This document shows positions 41,319-49,900 of a stretch of DNA of 64,000 nt, in pieces; within the stretch, counting starts at the first letter, position 1; each line of letters starts with the position of its first letter. Location of the stretch: the NCBI GenBank assembly GCA_019115995.1, contig DXCL01000001.1, positions 1 to 64,000 of the forward strand, read 5' to 3'. The notes below the pieces were generated by a model. It was given only the letters and a program-made list of their open reading frames with translations. It ran no database searches and was not told the origin of the DNA. The stretch comes from Candidatus Borkfalkia avistercoris. GTDB taxonomy: Bacteria > Bacillota > Clostridia > Christensenellales > Borkfalkiaceae. The position numbers and the translations under genes are program-made.

Positions 41319-43319
41319 TCAGTCGTCTGCCTGCACGGAAAATTCTTCCATGCCCTCGAATCTGATCTCTATCTCGCGGGCGGGCACCTTTTTGACGGAA
41401 GCCGACCAACTCTCAAAACTGCCGCTGCCCGTCAAATAATTTATATAGGCGTTGCCCGTATTCAGCTCTTCCGCGTTCGCGATATACGGCACCGCCCTGC
41501 CGTCGCCGTCGATCCTTACGCCTTCGCGGAAATAGATGCGCGTATCGTGCAGGCGCACGCGGGTGCCCTGATGATAAAAGTAGATGGTCGCGCCGCGCTC
41601 GCCGGATACGACTTTCAGCCCGATCTGTTTGGCGGCGTTCAGGCGCCAGGGGTCGTCGTCTTCGTTGCCGATCAGAAGGTATGTCTTGCCCGCAGCGTCA
41701 TAATACTGTCCGGGCAGACGGGCGCTGTATTTTTTCCGCGCGATCTCCTCTTCGGTGATCGCCGCCGAGTACAGCTGATCGTTCGTGATCTGCGCGAGCA
41801 CGGCAGGCTGACCGAAGTTGGAAGTGACCGTAAAGGTCGCCCCTTCCGGCGGCAGAGGCGTGCCCCTGTTCACGAAGATAGACAAAAACTTCTGCATTTT
41901 TACATTCAGATTCAGCCATGTGGCATACGAGAGTGCGATGACCGTCTGCAATTCGTAATTTTTGAGCGCGACGATCGCGCCGCCCACGGCGGGCGCGTAT
42001 GTGGAATCCTCAAAGGAGCGTATGGTATAGCCGTCCGCCTCGTTTTTCCAGTCGTCAAAGGTATAAAATTCCACGGCGGGCGCCGCTTTTTTGACCTCGC
42101 GGGAAATGTATTCGAATATCGAATACGTTTCCACCAGCCCGCCCGAAAGGAATATCTTTTTTACGCCTTCGTTGACGGGACGGGAAACCTCTTCAATGAT
42201 ATAATCCGCGATCCTGCGCGCAACGCCCCTGTTGCCTGCAACGCCGATGCAGGCGCAGAACTCCTCTCTCGTGAGCTTGCGCTGTATGTACAGATCCCGC
42301 GCGACCGCGACGGGGACGCCTTTTTCGAACACGCTGCCCTCTCTGAGCGGCACGCTGAGGATCATTTTCGCCTTTTTGATGTCTTTGAGGAACAGATACT
42401 GTTTGGAATGCAGCCCGCGCTCGTTGATATGTCCCTCCGTACCGAAGGAGGGCGTGCCGACCGTTTCGCGCCTGCGGATACACCCTTCGATGTATTCGGC
42501 GACGGCGTCGTCTACGTCGTTGCCGCCTATATCGCACGGCTCGTTGTGCCCGTCGGCACCGTCTACGACCAGCCTGCCGTTTTCAAGAAGGCTCGCCTTT
42601 ACGACGGAAATGTCTTCCTCGCCCATGTCGAACACGAGCAGACTTTCGCCCGGTGCGAGCATGCCGCGCTGAAAGGCGTACATGCTGAGCGCCTTTGTAG
42701 AGCTGAGTACCTTTGCGGGCGCCGCGCCAAACGCCTTTTTCGCGAGGCGCACGAGTTCGGAAACGTACACCTTGCCCGAACGGGAAGGGTGCACGAGCGC
42801 GACGTGCAGCGTTTTGTAAAAGGAAACGCCCGCCCGCGCCGAAAGCCCCGCGATGCGTTCGAAGACCATGCGCGCCGCATACGCGAAATATTGTTCGCAT
42901 ACCTGCTGCGGCGTCTCTGCGGCGGCAAAAGTCATGTCGCCCTTTACCATCGTATCGAAGTCGGAGAGCATTTTGCGCCGCACCGGAAAATAAAATTTCG
43001 GGAATGCGTGCCCCTTGAAATAATATTTTCTGTTCCGCTCTTTTACGTCGGGATCCGCCGAAGGGAGCAAAAGGGACACGAGCGATTTGATCTTTACGAC
43101 GTTTACGAAGGAATTTCCCTCCGTTTTGTCTACCTCGTCTCCGAAAAGCCACTTCTTTTCCGACTCGTCGTAATAAGCGATCGCAGGCAGGGCGACCTCC
43201 GTCATCATGCCCTCTTTCATCAGCTTTCCGTACGACATATTGCCCGATTTTTCGTAAGCGTAAGCCACTTTGAGCGTATCGCTGCCGAGATCGAGCCCGA
43301 TGTTCAGCGTGAGAGCCAT
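41319..43319 (-). CDS. Hsp70/actin-fold ATPase (DnaK-like)
   Basis: 666 residues. Hsp70 nucleotide-binding motifs: phosphate-1 IGLDLGSDTLK (7-17), phosphate-2 VFDMGEEDIS (229-238), the GGNDVDDAVAEYI stretch (265-277, matching Hsp70 GG-x-D-x-D) and adenosine motif LSGGLVETYSIFEYI (391-405). Downstream, VNRGTPLPP resembles the start of the Hsp70 substrate-binding beta domain, and the C terminus is beta-rich. It is not housekeeping DnaK: sequence and context differ strongly. It is the first gene of the ten-gene cluster; GGAAGGAGAG precedes the ATG. It probably folds or assembles the other components or recognises clients. Confidence 0.88.
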   Translation of the reverse strand: MALTLNIGLDLGSDTLKVAYAYEKSGNMSYGKLMKEGMMTEVALPAIAYYDESEKKWLFGDEVDKTEGNSFVNVVKIKSLVSLLLPSADPDVKERNRKYYFKGHAFPKFYFPVRRKMLSDFDTMVKGDMTFAAAETPQQVCEQYFAYAARMVFERIAGLSARAGVSFYKTLHVALVHPSRSGKVYVSELVRLAKKAFGAAPAKVLSSTKALSMYAFQRGMLAPGESLLVFDMGEEDISVVKASLLENGRLVVDGADGHNEPCDIGGNDVDDAVAEYIEGCIRRRETVGTPSFGTEGHINERGLHSKQYLFLKDIKKAKMILSVPLREGSVFEKGVPVAVARDLYIQRKLTREEFCACIGVAGNRGVARRIADYIIEEVSRPVNEGVKKIFLSGGLVETYSIFEYISREVKKAAPAVEFYTFDDWKNEADGYTIRSFEDSTYAPAVGGAIVALKNYELQTVIALSYATWLNLNVKMQKFLSIFVNRGTPLPPEGATFTVTSNFGQPAVLAQITNDQLYSAAITEEEIARKKYSARLPGQYYDAAGKTYLLIGNEDDDPWRLNAAKQIGLKVVSGERGATIYFYHQGTRVRLHDTRIYFREGVRIDGDGRAVPYIANAEELNTGNAYINYLTGSGSFESWSASVKKVPAREIEIRFEGMEEFSVQADD

Positions 43320-43354
43320 ACTCTCCTTCCTCTCCCTTTGTTTATTCAGATTAC

Positions 43355-43383
43355 ATTATACCATAATGCGACAAAATATGCAA
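43355..43383 (-). promoter_or_regulatory. Promoter of the ten-gene cluster
   Basis: On the minus strand, TTGCAT (43378-43383), a 17-bp spacer and TATAAT (43355-43360) with an extended -10 TGG. No other convincing promoter was seen in the short gaps down to 22244. Confidence 0.75.
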
Positions 43384-43455
43384 TAGTTCGCCGCCCACTC
43401 TATGCAATTGCGCACCCCAAATTTTGGCTCTTTCCGCAAAAGGCTCGCCGACGAT

Positions 43456-43489
43456 AAAAAAAGAGGAGCGGCCGATACAGCCGCCCCTC
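43456..43489 (-). terminator. Terminator of TetR-flavoprotein-reductase operon
   Basis: GAGGGGCGGC and GCCGCTCCTC arms (one G-U type mismatch) followed by T7 on the minus strand, 7 bp after the stop codon. Confidence 0.85.
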
Positions 43490-43495
43490 GCCCTT

Positions 43496-44641
43496 TCAGG
43501 CTTTGGGTACGATGATCTCCATGTCGGAGTCCGGATAGGAACAGCAGGGGTGGATATAGCCGAATTTTACGTCGGCAAGCCTGCGTTTGTCTTCGCCCGC
43601 CACGGTAAATTTACCGGATACGAGCTTACTGTGGCAGAAGCCGCACCCGCCCGCGCGGCACTTTGAAGGCACCTTCAAGCCCGCGCGCTCCAACGCCGTA
43701 AGCACCGTTTCCCGCGGATCGGCAGGCACGGTGAAGGTATCGAACCCGATGTGCACGGTAAGCGTGAATTTCTGCGCGGCTGCGTCGCGCATGCCCACGC
43801 AGTTCGCCTCTTTTTTGATGCGGCGCAGAGGCAGAGCAAGTTTTTTCAGCTCCCGATCCGCAAAGTCGTACATCGCCTGCGGGCCGCACATCATAACGGT
43901 ATAATCTCCCGATACGTATTTTTCGATGAGGTCGGCGCCGATAAAGCCGTGCTCGTAACCCTCCTTCTGTTCGTCGCTGAGTACGTATACGACCTGTATT
44001 TTATCGGACGCGAGCGCGTCGAGCTCCTTTTTGAAGATGAGATCGCCCTCCGTTTTTGCGCCGTAAAAAATCGTGAGCGCGTGATCTTCGGTACCGTCGG
44101 CGATCGCCTGCGCCATGCTGTAAAAAGGAGTGATGCCGCTGCCGCCCGCGATCGCGACGACGCGCGGCGCGTCCTTTACAGGCTCGTAGCAGAAATCGCC
44201 CGACGGGTCGCCCAGCGTGAACAGGTCTCCCGCCTTCGCCTCGTCAAAGAGATAGCCGCTGAAAAACCCGCACTTTTTTACGGTGAGAGAGACGCGCCCC
44301 GCAAGCGCCGCCTTGGGCGCGGAAGAGATCGCGTACGGGCGGGACACCTCGCTTTCCCCCACTTTGCAGCCGAGGGTGACGTATTGCCCCGCGCGGAAAT
44401 AGAAAGGACGATCCGTTTCGAAGGTATATGTTTTCGTATCGGCGGTGTTCTGCTCGATGCCGACGAGTTTTGCCCCCTGATAGCCGGGGTGCAGTATTTT
44501 TGCCGTTTCGTTTACGCGATAGGTTTTCGGCAGCGGCTCGGGCGATCCCTCCGCCAACTTCCTGCGGCGGTTGGGAACAAGTTTTTTAAAACGCAGAAGA
44601 TCCATGAACCCGAATATCTGTTTTTTGAATGTGAAAGGCAT
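43496..44641 (-). CDS. NAD(P)H:ferredoxin-type reductase with C-terminal 2Fe-2S domain
   Basis: 381 residues. The FAD-binding beta barrel has RPYAISS; the NAD(P) domain has AIAGGSGITPF and later MMCGPQAMYDF; the C-terminal plant-type ferredoxin domain has CRAGGCGFCHSK and a distal Cys in HPCCSY as cluster ligands. This is the FNR/2Fe-2S architecture of oxygenase reductases and Rnf-like electron donors. It starts 3 bp after the flavoprotein gene stop, with GGGAGGG as RBS. It could pass electrons between NAD(P)H and that flavoprotein (inference). Confidence 0.9.
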   Translation of the reverse strand: MPFTFKKQIFGFMDLLRFKKLVPNRRRKLAEGSPEPLPKTYRVNETAKILHPGYQGAKLVGIEQNTADTKTYTFETDRPFYFRAGQYVTLGCKVGESEVSRPYAISSAPKAALAGRVSLTVKKCGFFSGYLFDEAKAGDLFTLGDPSGDFCYEPVKDAPRVVAIAGGSGITPFYSMAQAIADGTEDHALTIFYGAKTEGDLIFKKELDALASDKIQVVYVLSDEQKEGYEHGFIGADLIEKYVSGDYTVMMCGPQAMYDFADRELKKLALPLRRIKKEANCVGMRDAAAQKFTLTVHIGFDTFTVPADPRETVLTALERAGLKVPSKCRAGGCGFCHSKLVSGKFTVAGEDKRRLADVKFGYIHPCCSYPDSDMEIIVPKA

Positions 44642-44644
44642 GGC

Positions 44645-46171
44645 TCAACCCTCCCTTTTGATGTCGCCGACCGTCTGGCGGCCGGAAATGTCGCCCGAAA
44701 AATAGGCGCTCGAATAGCCCGAAAGACGCATGGCGTAGCCGCCCGCAAAGCGGAGCCCGCGCACCTTGTGATCCTCCGCCATCATTTGCAGGCGGGGCAT
44801 GAGCCCGTCCCAATACTGCGACTCATAGCCGTAAATGACCCCCTCCGGGTGTCCGCAGTAGCGCGCGTACGTCATCGGCGCGGCGACGGAGATCTCCTCG
44901 ATATGCCCGCGCAGCTTTGCGCCGGTATCCTGCTCGAACCGGTCTATCATCTTATTCGCCACATAGTCTTTGGTCTTATAATAATCCTCCGCCTTTACGT
45001 TGCCCCAATCGTCGGACATATAAAGCGTGGTAAAATACATCATGCAGGTGCCTTTCGGCGAGCATTCGGGATAAGCGCGATTGAGGCATACGGTCGCCTG
45101 CACATCGTTCTCCCTGATCGTACGCATCTTGCCGTACTGCGCGGCGGTATCCATCGTATCATACAGGAAATAGTTGTGATTTTCGATCCCGAGCTCGTCT
45201 GCGTCCGCGTCCAGCCCCAAAAACATCGTAAAGCCCCTGCCCGCAAACTTGCGCGCATTGGCGGCACGCACCTCCGATTCGGGCGCTTTCTCCATCATTT
45301 TTCCGAACACGAGATGGGGCGCGCAGTTGGCTACCACGTGGCGCGTTTGGATCTGCGCGCCGTCGTCCAGCAGGACGCCCGCAACGCCGCCGTCCTTTTC
45401 GTCCGTCAGAATTTTTACCGCCTCGGTATTGAAGAGCACGTCTCCGCCCAGTTCGCGTATGCGCTCGACGAGCGCAAGCGAGATCTCGTGCGAGCGCATC
45501 TTCGGCATGCTCGCGCCGCGCATGATGTAGCGGTTGACCATGCTCGCATAGTGCACGAAGCTCAGGTCGTCGCAATGGGCGCCGAGATAGCACCAGTAAG
45601 CGTTGAGAATATCCCGCGCCTTTTTCGGCATTTTCAGAGCTTTAAGCACCTCGTTGACGGAATAAGAGCCCGCGCGCACAAAATTGCCGTACTTGCTCAC
45701 CATGACCTTCGAATCGGTTTTGCCGTTCACCGCGGAGCTGTACGCCTGCGCGAGGCGCACCTCTTCGGCAAGCTCGAAAAACTTGGTGACCGAATCGCGG
45801 CTGCCGGGAACGTACCACTCCATCTTGTCGATGAACGCCTGTACGCCGAAAGGCATGGTCGCGTCCAGTTTTTCCGCGCGCGAAATGACGCGGTACGCCT
45901 CGGGGATCTGCGTCCACTCGATCTTGTCGGTAACCCCCAGCTCGTCGAACAGTACGCGAACGTCGCCCGCGTTGTCCGCCGTGCCGAAGTCGTTGAGCTC
46001 GTGCAAAGAAGCCTCGAATTCGAACCTTCCGCGGCGGAAACTCGTGGCGAACCCGCCGGGGAGATTGTGCTTTTCCACGAGCAGCGTTTTTGCGCCGCCC
46101 TGCAACAGCCTGACCGCAGCCACCAGCCCGCCGTTCCCGGCGCCGATCACTACGGCATCATACTTTTTCAT
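44645..46171 (-). CDS. Phytoene-desaturase/retinol-saturase-like FAD oxidoreductase
   Basis: 508 residues. The N-terminal Rossmann motif VVIGAGNGGLVAAVRLLQGG, then LLVEKHNLPGGFATSF, and the C-terminal LRFAGGYAMRLSGYSSAY are typical of the NAD(P)/FAD-dependent phytoene desaturase/all-trans-retinol saturase superfamily. There are no other carotenoid genes around, so a carotenoid substrate is not supported. It starts inside the end of the TetR gene (14-bp overlap) and is followed 3 bp later by a ferredoxin reductase: a three-gene redox operon. Confidence 0.88.
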   Translation of the reverse strand: MKKYDAVVIGAGNGGLVAAVRLLQGGAKTLLVEKHNLPGGFATSFRRGRFEFEASLHELNDFGTADNAGDVRVLFDELGVTDKIEWTQIPEAYRVISRAEKLDATMPFGVQAFIDKMEWYVPGSRDSVTKFFELAEEVRLAQAYSSAVNGKTDSKVMVSKYGNFVRAGSYSVNEVLKALKMPKKARDILNAYWCYLGAHCDDLSFVHYASMVNRYIMRGASMPKMRSHEISLALVERIRELGGDVLFNTEAVKILTDEKDGGVAGVLLDDGAQIQTRHVVANCAPHLVFGKMMEKAPESEVRAANARKFAGRGFTMFLGLDADADELGIENHNYFLYDTMDTAAQYGKMRTIRENDVQATVCLNRAYPECSPKGTCMMYFTTLYMSDDWGNVKAEDYYKTKDYVANKMIDRFEQDTGAKLRGHIEEISVAAPMTYARYCGHPEGVIYGYESQYWDGLMPRLQMMAEDHKVRGLRFAGGYAMRLSGYSSAYFSGDISGRQTVGDIKREG

Positions 46172-46748
46172 CGTCTACTCCTTTTTGATTTTTATTTTTG
46201 TTCCGCAGATCGCCGATCAATCCGCGGCATACGTCTTTGAGCATTTTTTTGACTTCTTCTTCCGAAAAGCTCGCCGTTCCCGTCGCCGTCATCGCCGCGA
46301 TGCCGTGCGAAAACAGCCACATGTCACGGTATACAGTCTGTGCGTCTTCTCCGCCGATATGCTCGCTCTCTTCGATGACGCCCACGATATAATCCATCTC
46401 CACGTGCGCGCCGACGACGTCCGTATGCGCAAAATCGCTCATGAACAACATTCGGAACAGCCCCTTTTCTTCCGCGGCGAAGCGGATATAATTCAATCCG
46501 ATCGCCATATAGGGCGAGACCCCCTCCTCCCCTCTGCGCAGCGCTGCGCCGAAAATTTTGAGCGCCTCCGCATAGACCTGTTTTTTGAGATCTTCCATGC
46601 TTTCAAAATGCCAGAAAACGGGTTGCGTGGAGCAGGAAAGCGCTTCCGCCAAAGCCTTTGCGGTGAGCCGCTCCGCTCCCCTTTCGCGTATCAGCGCGAG
46701 CGCGGCTTTGAGTATATCCTCCTTTCTGACCTTGGTTTTGGGCGGCAT
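46158..46748 (-). CDS. TetR-family transcriptional regulator
   Basis: 196 residues. Helix-turn-helix: VRKEDILKAALALIRERGAE, then LTAKALAEALSCSTQPVFWHF, with WHF in place of the usual YYHF. The C-terminal half is the ligand domain. It leads the operon with the flavoprotein and ferredoxin reductase and overlaps the flavoprotein start, so it is likely to repress its own operon. The leader between -10 and ATG is AT-rich with partial dyads that could be its operator, but none is perfect. Confidence 0.88.
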   Translation of the reverse strand: MPPKTKVRKEDILKAALALIRERGAERLTAKALAEALSCSTQPVFWHFESMEDLKKQVYAEALKIFGAALRRGEEGVSPYMAIGLNYIRFAAEEKGLFRMLFMSDFAHTDVVGAHVEMDYIVGVIEESEHIGGEDAQTVYRDMWLFSHGIAAMTATGTASFSEEEVKKMLKDVCRGLIGDLRNKNKNQKGVDDEKV

Positions 46749-46781
46749 AAACTCTCCTTTGATATATTTTATACGTTATAT

Positions 46782-46810
46782 ATTATATACTATGCATCGG
46801 GCGCTGTCAA
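46782..46810 (-). promoter_or_regulatory. Consensus promoter of TetR redox operon
   Basis: On the minus strand, TTGACA (46805-46810), a 17-bp spacer and TATAAT (46782-46787). Confidence 0.88.
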
Positions 46811-46841
46811 GACGCATTTTAAAATTTTTTTGAAAAACGGC

Positions 46842-46875
46842 AAAAAGCGGCGGCACGCGCCTGCGTGCCGCCGCT
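46842..46875 (-). terminator. Terminator of haem uptake operon
   Basis: A perfect 13-bp stem (46846-46858 with 46863-46875), 4-nt loop, then T5 on the minus strand, 55 bp after the LRR gene stop. Confidence 0.85.
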
Positions 46876-46929
46876 CCCTCTGCTTTCATATTTTTCCTTG
46901 ATTGTTTTGATTATTCCGCAAACGTCCCT

Positions 46930-49900
46930 TTATACCATCGGCCACACGGCGATGGCGCCGCCGTCGGCGTAGTACCAGTAATTTCCGTCGTTGATCGGAT
47001 CTTCCTCGCTGTAATAATACGCTTTGGAACGCACTGCGCTCGGAAGCACCGACGCGGGCAGTTCCTCCTCGCTCCCGTCAACATAAATATAGGTAAGCTG
47101 CGAACAGCTGCTGAACGCATTGCTCGCTGCGGTCTCCACCGACGCAGGCAGGATCATCGCCGTGAGCGCCGTACAGCCGTTGAAAGCGTTGTTTCCGATC
47201 GAAACGAGCGTTGCGGGAAGAGTCACGTCCGTAAGCGCGGTGCAGCCGTAAAACATGGCCTGCACGAGCACCGTAACGTAATCGGGAACGGTTACCGAAG
47301 TGAGCTTATACATATAGGCGAACGCATAGTTGGAAATCGTGAGTTCCTCCGTGCGCGTTTCCGCAAACGTGATCTGCGCGATCGCGGAATTTTCAAAGAC
47401 GCGGGCCCCGATGCTCGTGACCGACGCGGGAATGACGACGCTCGTAAGGTTGGTCGTGCCGGCGAAGGCGTAATCTCCGATCGTCCGGAAGCCTTCGAGC
47501 TTCAAAAAACCGCTGGCTTCCGTGAGCCCGGTATTGAACATCCTGACCGTGCAGCCGTCAAAGGCATGCGCCCCTATGCTCTCGCACTTGCCCGCGTCCG
47601 CAAATGTGATCATGAGCGTGTTCACGTCGGCGAAGGCATAATCTCCGATCGCCGCGACGCTCGCGGGAATGGTGACCGACATGCTGAACGTCATGCCCTC
47701 AAAAACGTGATCGTAAACGGCATATTCCGTGACCTGCACGTCGCCCGCAGTGAAACTTTCCGGCAGGGTGAGCGCCGACGCGCCCGTACCAGTATAGGCG
47801 ACCAGATACGCCGCCGCAGGCGTTCCCTCTTTTTCCGGAATGTACAGGAAGGTAAAGTCGCCCGACTGCACCAAAAGGCTGCCGTTCTCTTCGGTATAAA
47901 CGTTGAGCGCGGAAGGGATATTCTGAACGTCGGCCGCCGCGCGGTTGTAGACCTCGGCGAGGGCGCAGCCGCTGAACGCGTCGCTCTCTATGCTCTCAAC
48001 GCCCGCAGGGATCTCGATCGTGCGCAGCGCGGTGCAGCTGCCGAATGCGTAGGAGCCGATCGCCGTGAGCGATTCGGGCAGGCCGACGGACGAGAGCGCG
48101 CCGCAGTTATAGAATGCGCGGGCATATATGACCGTAAGGGCGGAACCCTCCGCAAAGGCGACCGTTTCAAGGCTGTCGCAGCCGGCAAAGGCATACGCGC
48201 CGATCGCCGTAACTCCCGCGGGGATCGTGACGGAGGTGATCGAGTCGTTATTGTAGAAAGCGCGGTTATAGATCTCGTAGCTCGTGATCTGCGTTTCTCC
48301 CACGGTGAAAGACGCGGGCAGCTCCACTTCCGTTGCGTCGCCGTTATAGGCGGTAACGTACCACCTTTCGCCCGATGCATTGCCGTCGTGATAAAGGGTA
48401 TAGTCTCCGCTGGTCACATATCCGCTTTCGGGAGCGGAGGTCACGATATTTCTCGCATACAGGGCGATGCCGCCGTTGTCTGAGCCGCCCGCGGTGAGGG
48501 AGACGGAGCTGAGATTCACGATCTCGATAAGATTGTAATTGCCCGTACATGCGGCGATCGCCGTCACGTTTTCGGGTATGGTGAGGCTCGTAAGGCCGGT
48601 GCAGCCGGTTATGCCCCTCAGGGTCGCAAGCCGGCTGTTTTCGCCGAAGACGATGCTTTTCAGCCCCGTACAGCCGCTGAATACGTTTGTTCCGATCTCC
48701 GTAACGCTGTCGGGAACGGTTATGCTTTCCAGCGAGGCGCAGTCTGCAAAGAGATTGCCCTGCAACGTCTGAATGTCGTCGCCGAGGTCGACGGAGCGCA
48801 GGGAAGTGCAGCCGCTGAACAAATAAGTACCCGTGCTTGCGGTATGCGCGGGAAGGACCGCCTCCTCCAACGAAACGCAGTTCGTGAACACCTGATTGCC
48901 GAAAGTTACGGATCCCGCCGTGTTATCGCTGAAATCGGCAGAAACGAGTTCGGCGCAGGAAGAAAACGCCCCGAGCGCCACGGAGGTGAGCGAAGGATCG
49001 AACACGGCCTTTTTCACTGCCGTGGAAGAGAAAGCATAGTTGCCGATCTGCGTATACGAAGCGAGATCGAAAGTCCCCTCCTCTTCGGAGTTGACGCGGC
49101 TGAGCGAGGCGCAGTTCTGGAACAGAGTATTCGGGATCGACCCGATCTCCGCCGCGATCTGAACAGACGCGAGCGAAGTGCAGTTCGCAAACGCCGACGT
49201 TCCCAAAGAAGTGACGGAAGCGGGGATCGTAACCGATTGTATCTGTGCAAGCCCGCTGAAAGCGCTCGCGCCGATCGTTTCCGTCTTTTCGGGAATGACA
49301 AGCTCTCCGATACCCGCGCAGTTATAGAAGGCGCTCGCGCCGATGCTCGTAACGCCCGAAGGGATCGTGACAGCCGTGAGCGCCGCGTTGCCCGCAAAGG
49401 CATAATCCGGGATCTGCGAGACCGCTCCGTTGAGCGAAAGTGCGCCGCTCAGCGCGCAGTTGCGGAAAGCATACGCCCCGATCGATGTCACGCCCGAAAG
49501 ATCGACGCCCGCCAATGCCGTACAGTCTGAAAACGCGCCGATACCGACCGTTTGCAGATTTTTGCCGAGCGTGACCGACTCGATCTCCGTATGATCTTTA
49601 AATACGCCCGATTGAAGCACGAGCCCCATATACAGCGTTCCGTCTGCGATCGCCGTTACGGGCAGCCCTTCGTACGTATCGGGAACGGCGACCGTATCCC
49701 ACGCATGGCTGGCGTATTCGGTGAGCGTATAGCCCAAGCCGTCTTCATTGCGCGTAAAAGTCATGTCGTCGATCTGCTCATGACCGCAGGTCTCGCACAC
49801 GCCGTCTGCATATGTATGCCCCGTAGCGCGGGCGAGGGTGCGCACGCCGATCACCTCCTGTTTGGTCTCGTCGGCGTAGGTCGTGCGCACGCCGTCCTCC

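Noticed and set aside
22244..43319. Prophage or integrative element
   Set aside because: No integrase, structural, terminase, relaxase or att-like repeats; base composition matches the surroundings.
22244..43319. Known systems such as BREX, DISARM, Druantia or Zorya
   Set aside because: Hallmark genes (methyltransferase, PglZ, BrxC, DUF1998, ZorA/B motor) are absent, although helicases and a nuclease-like domain are shared themes.
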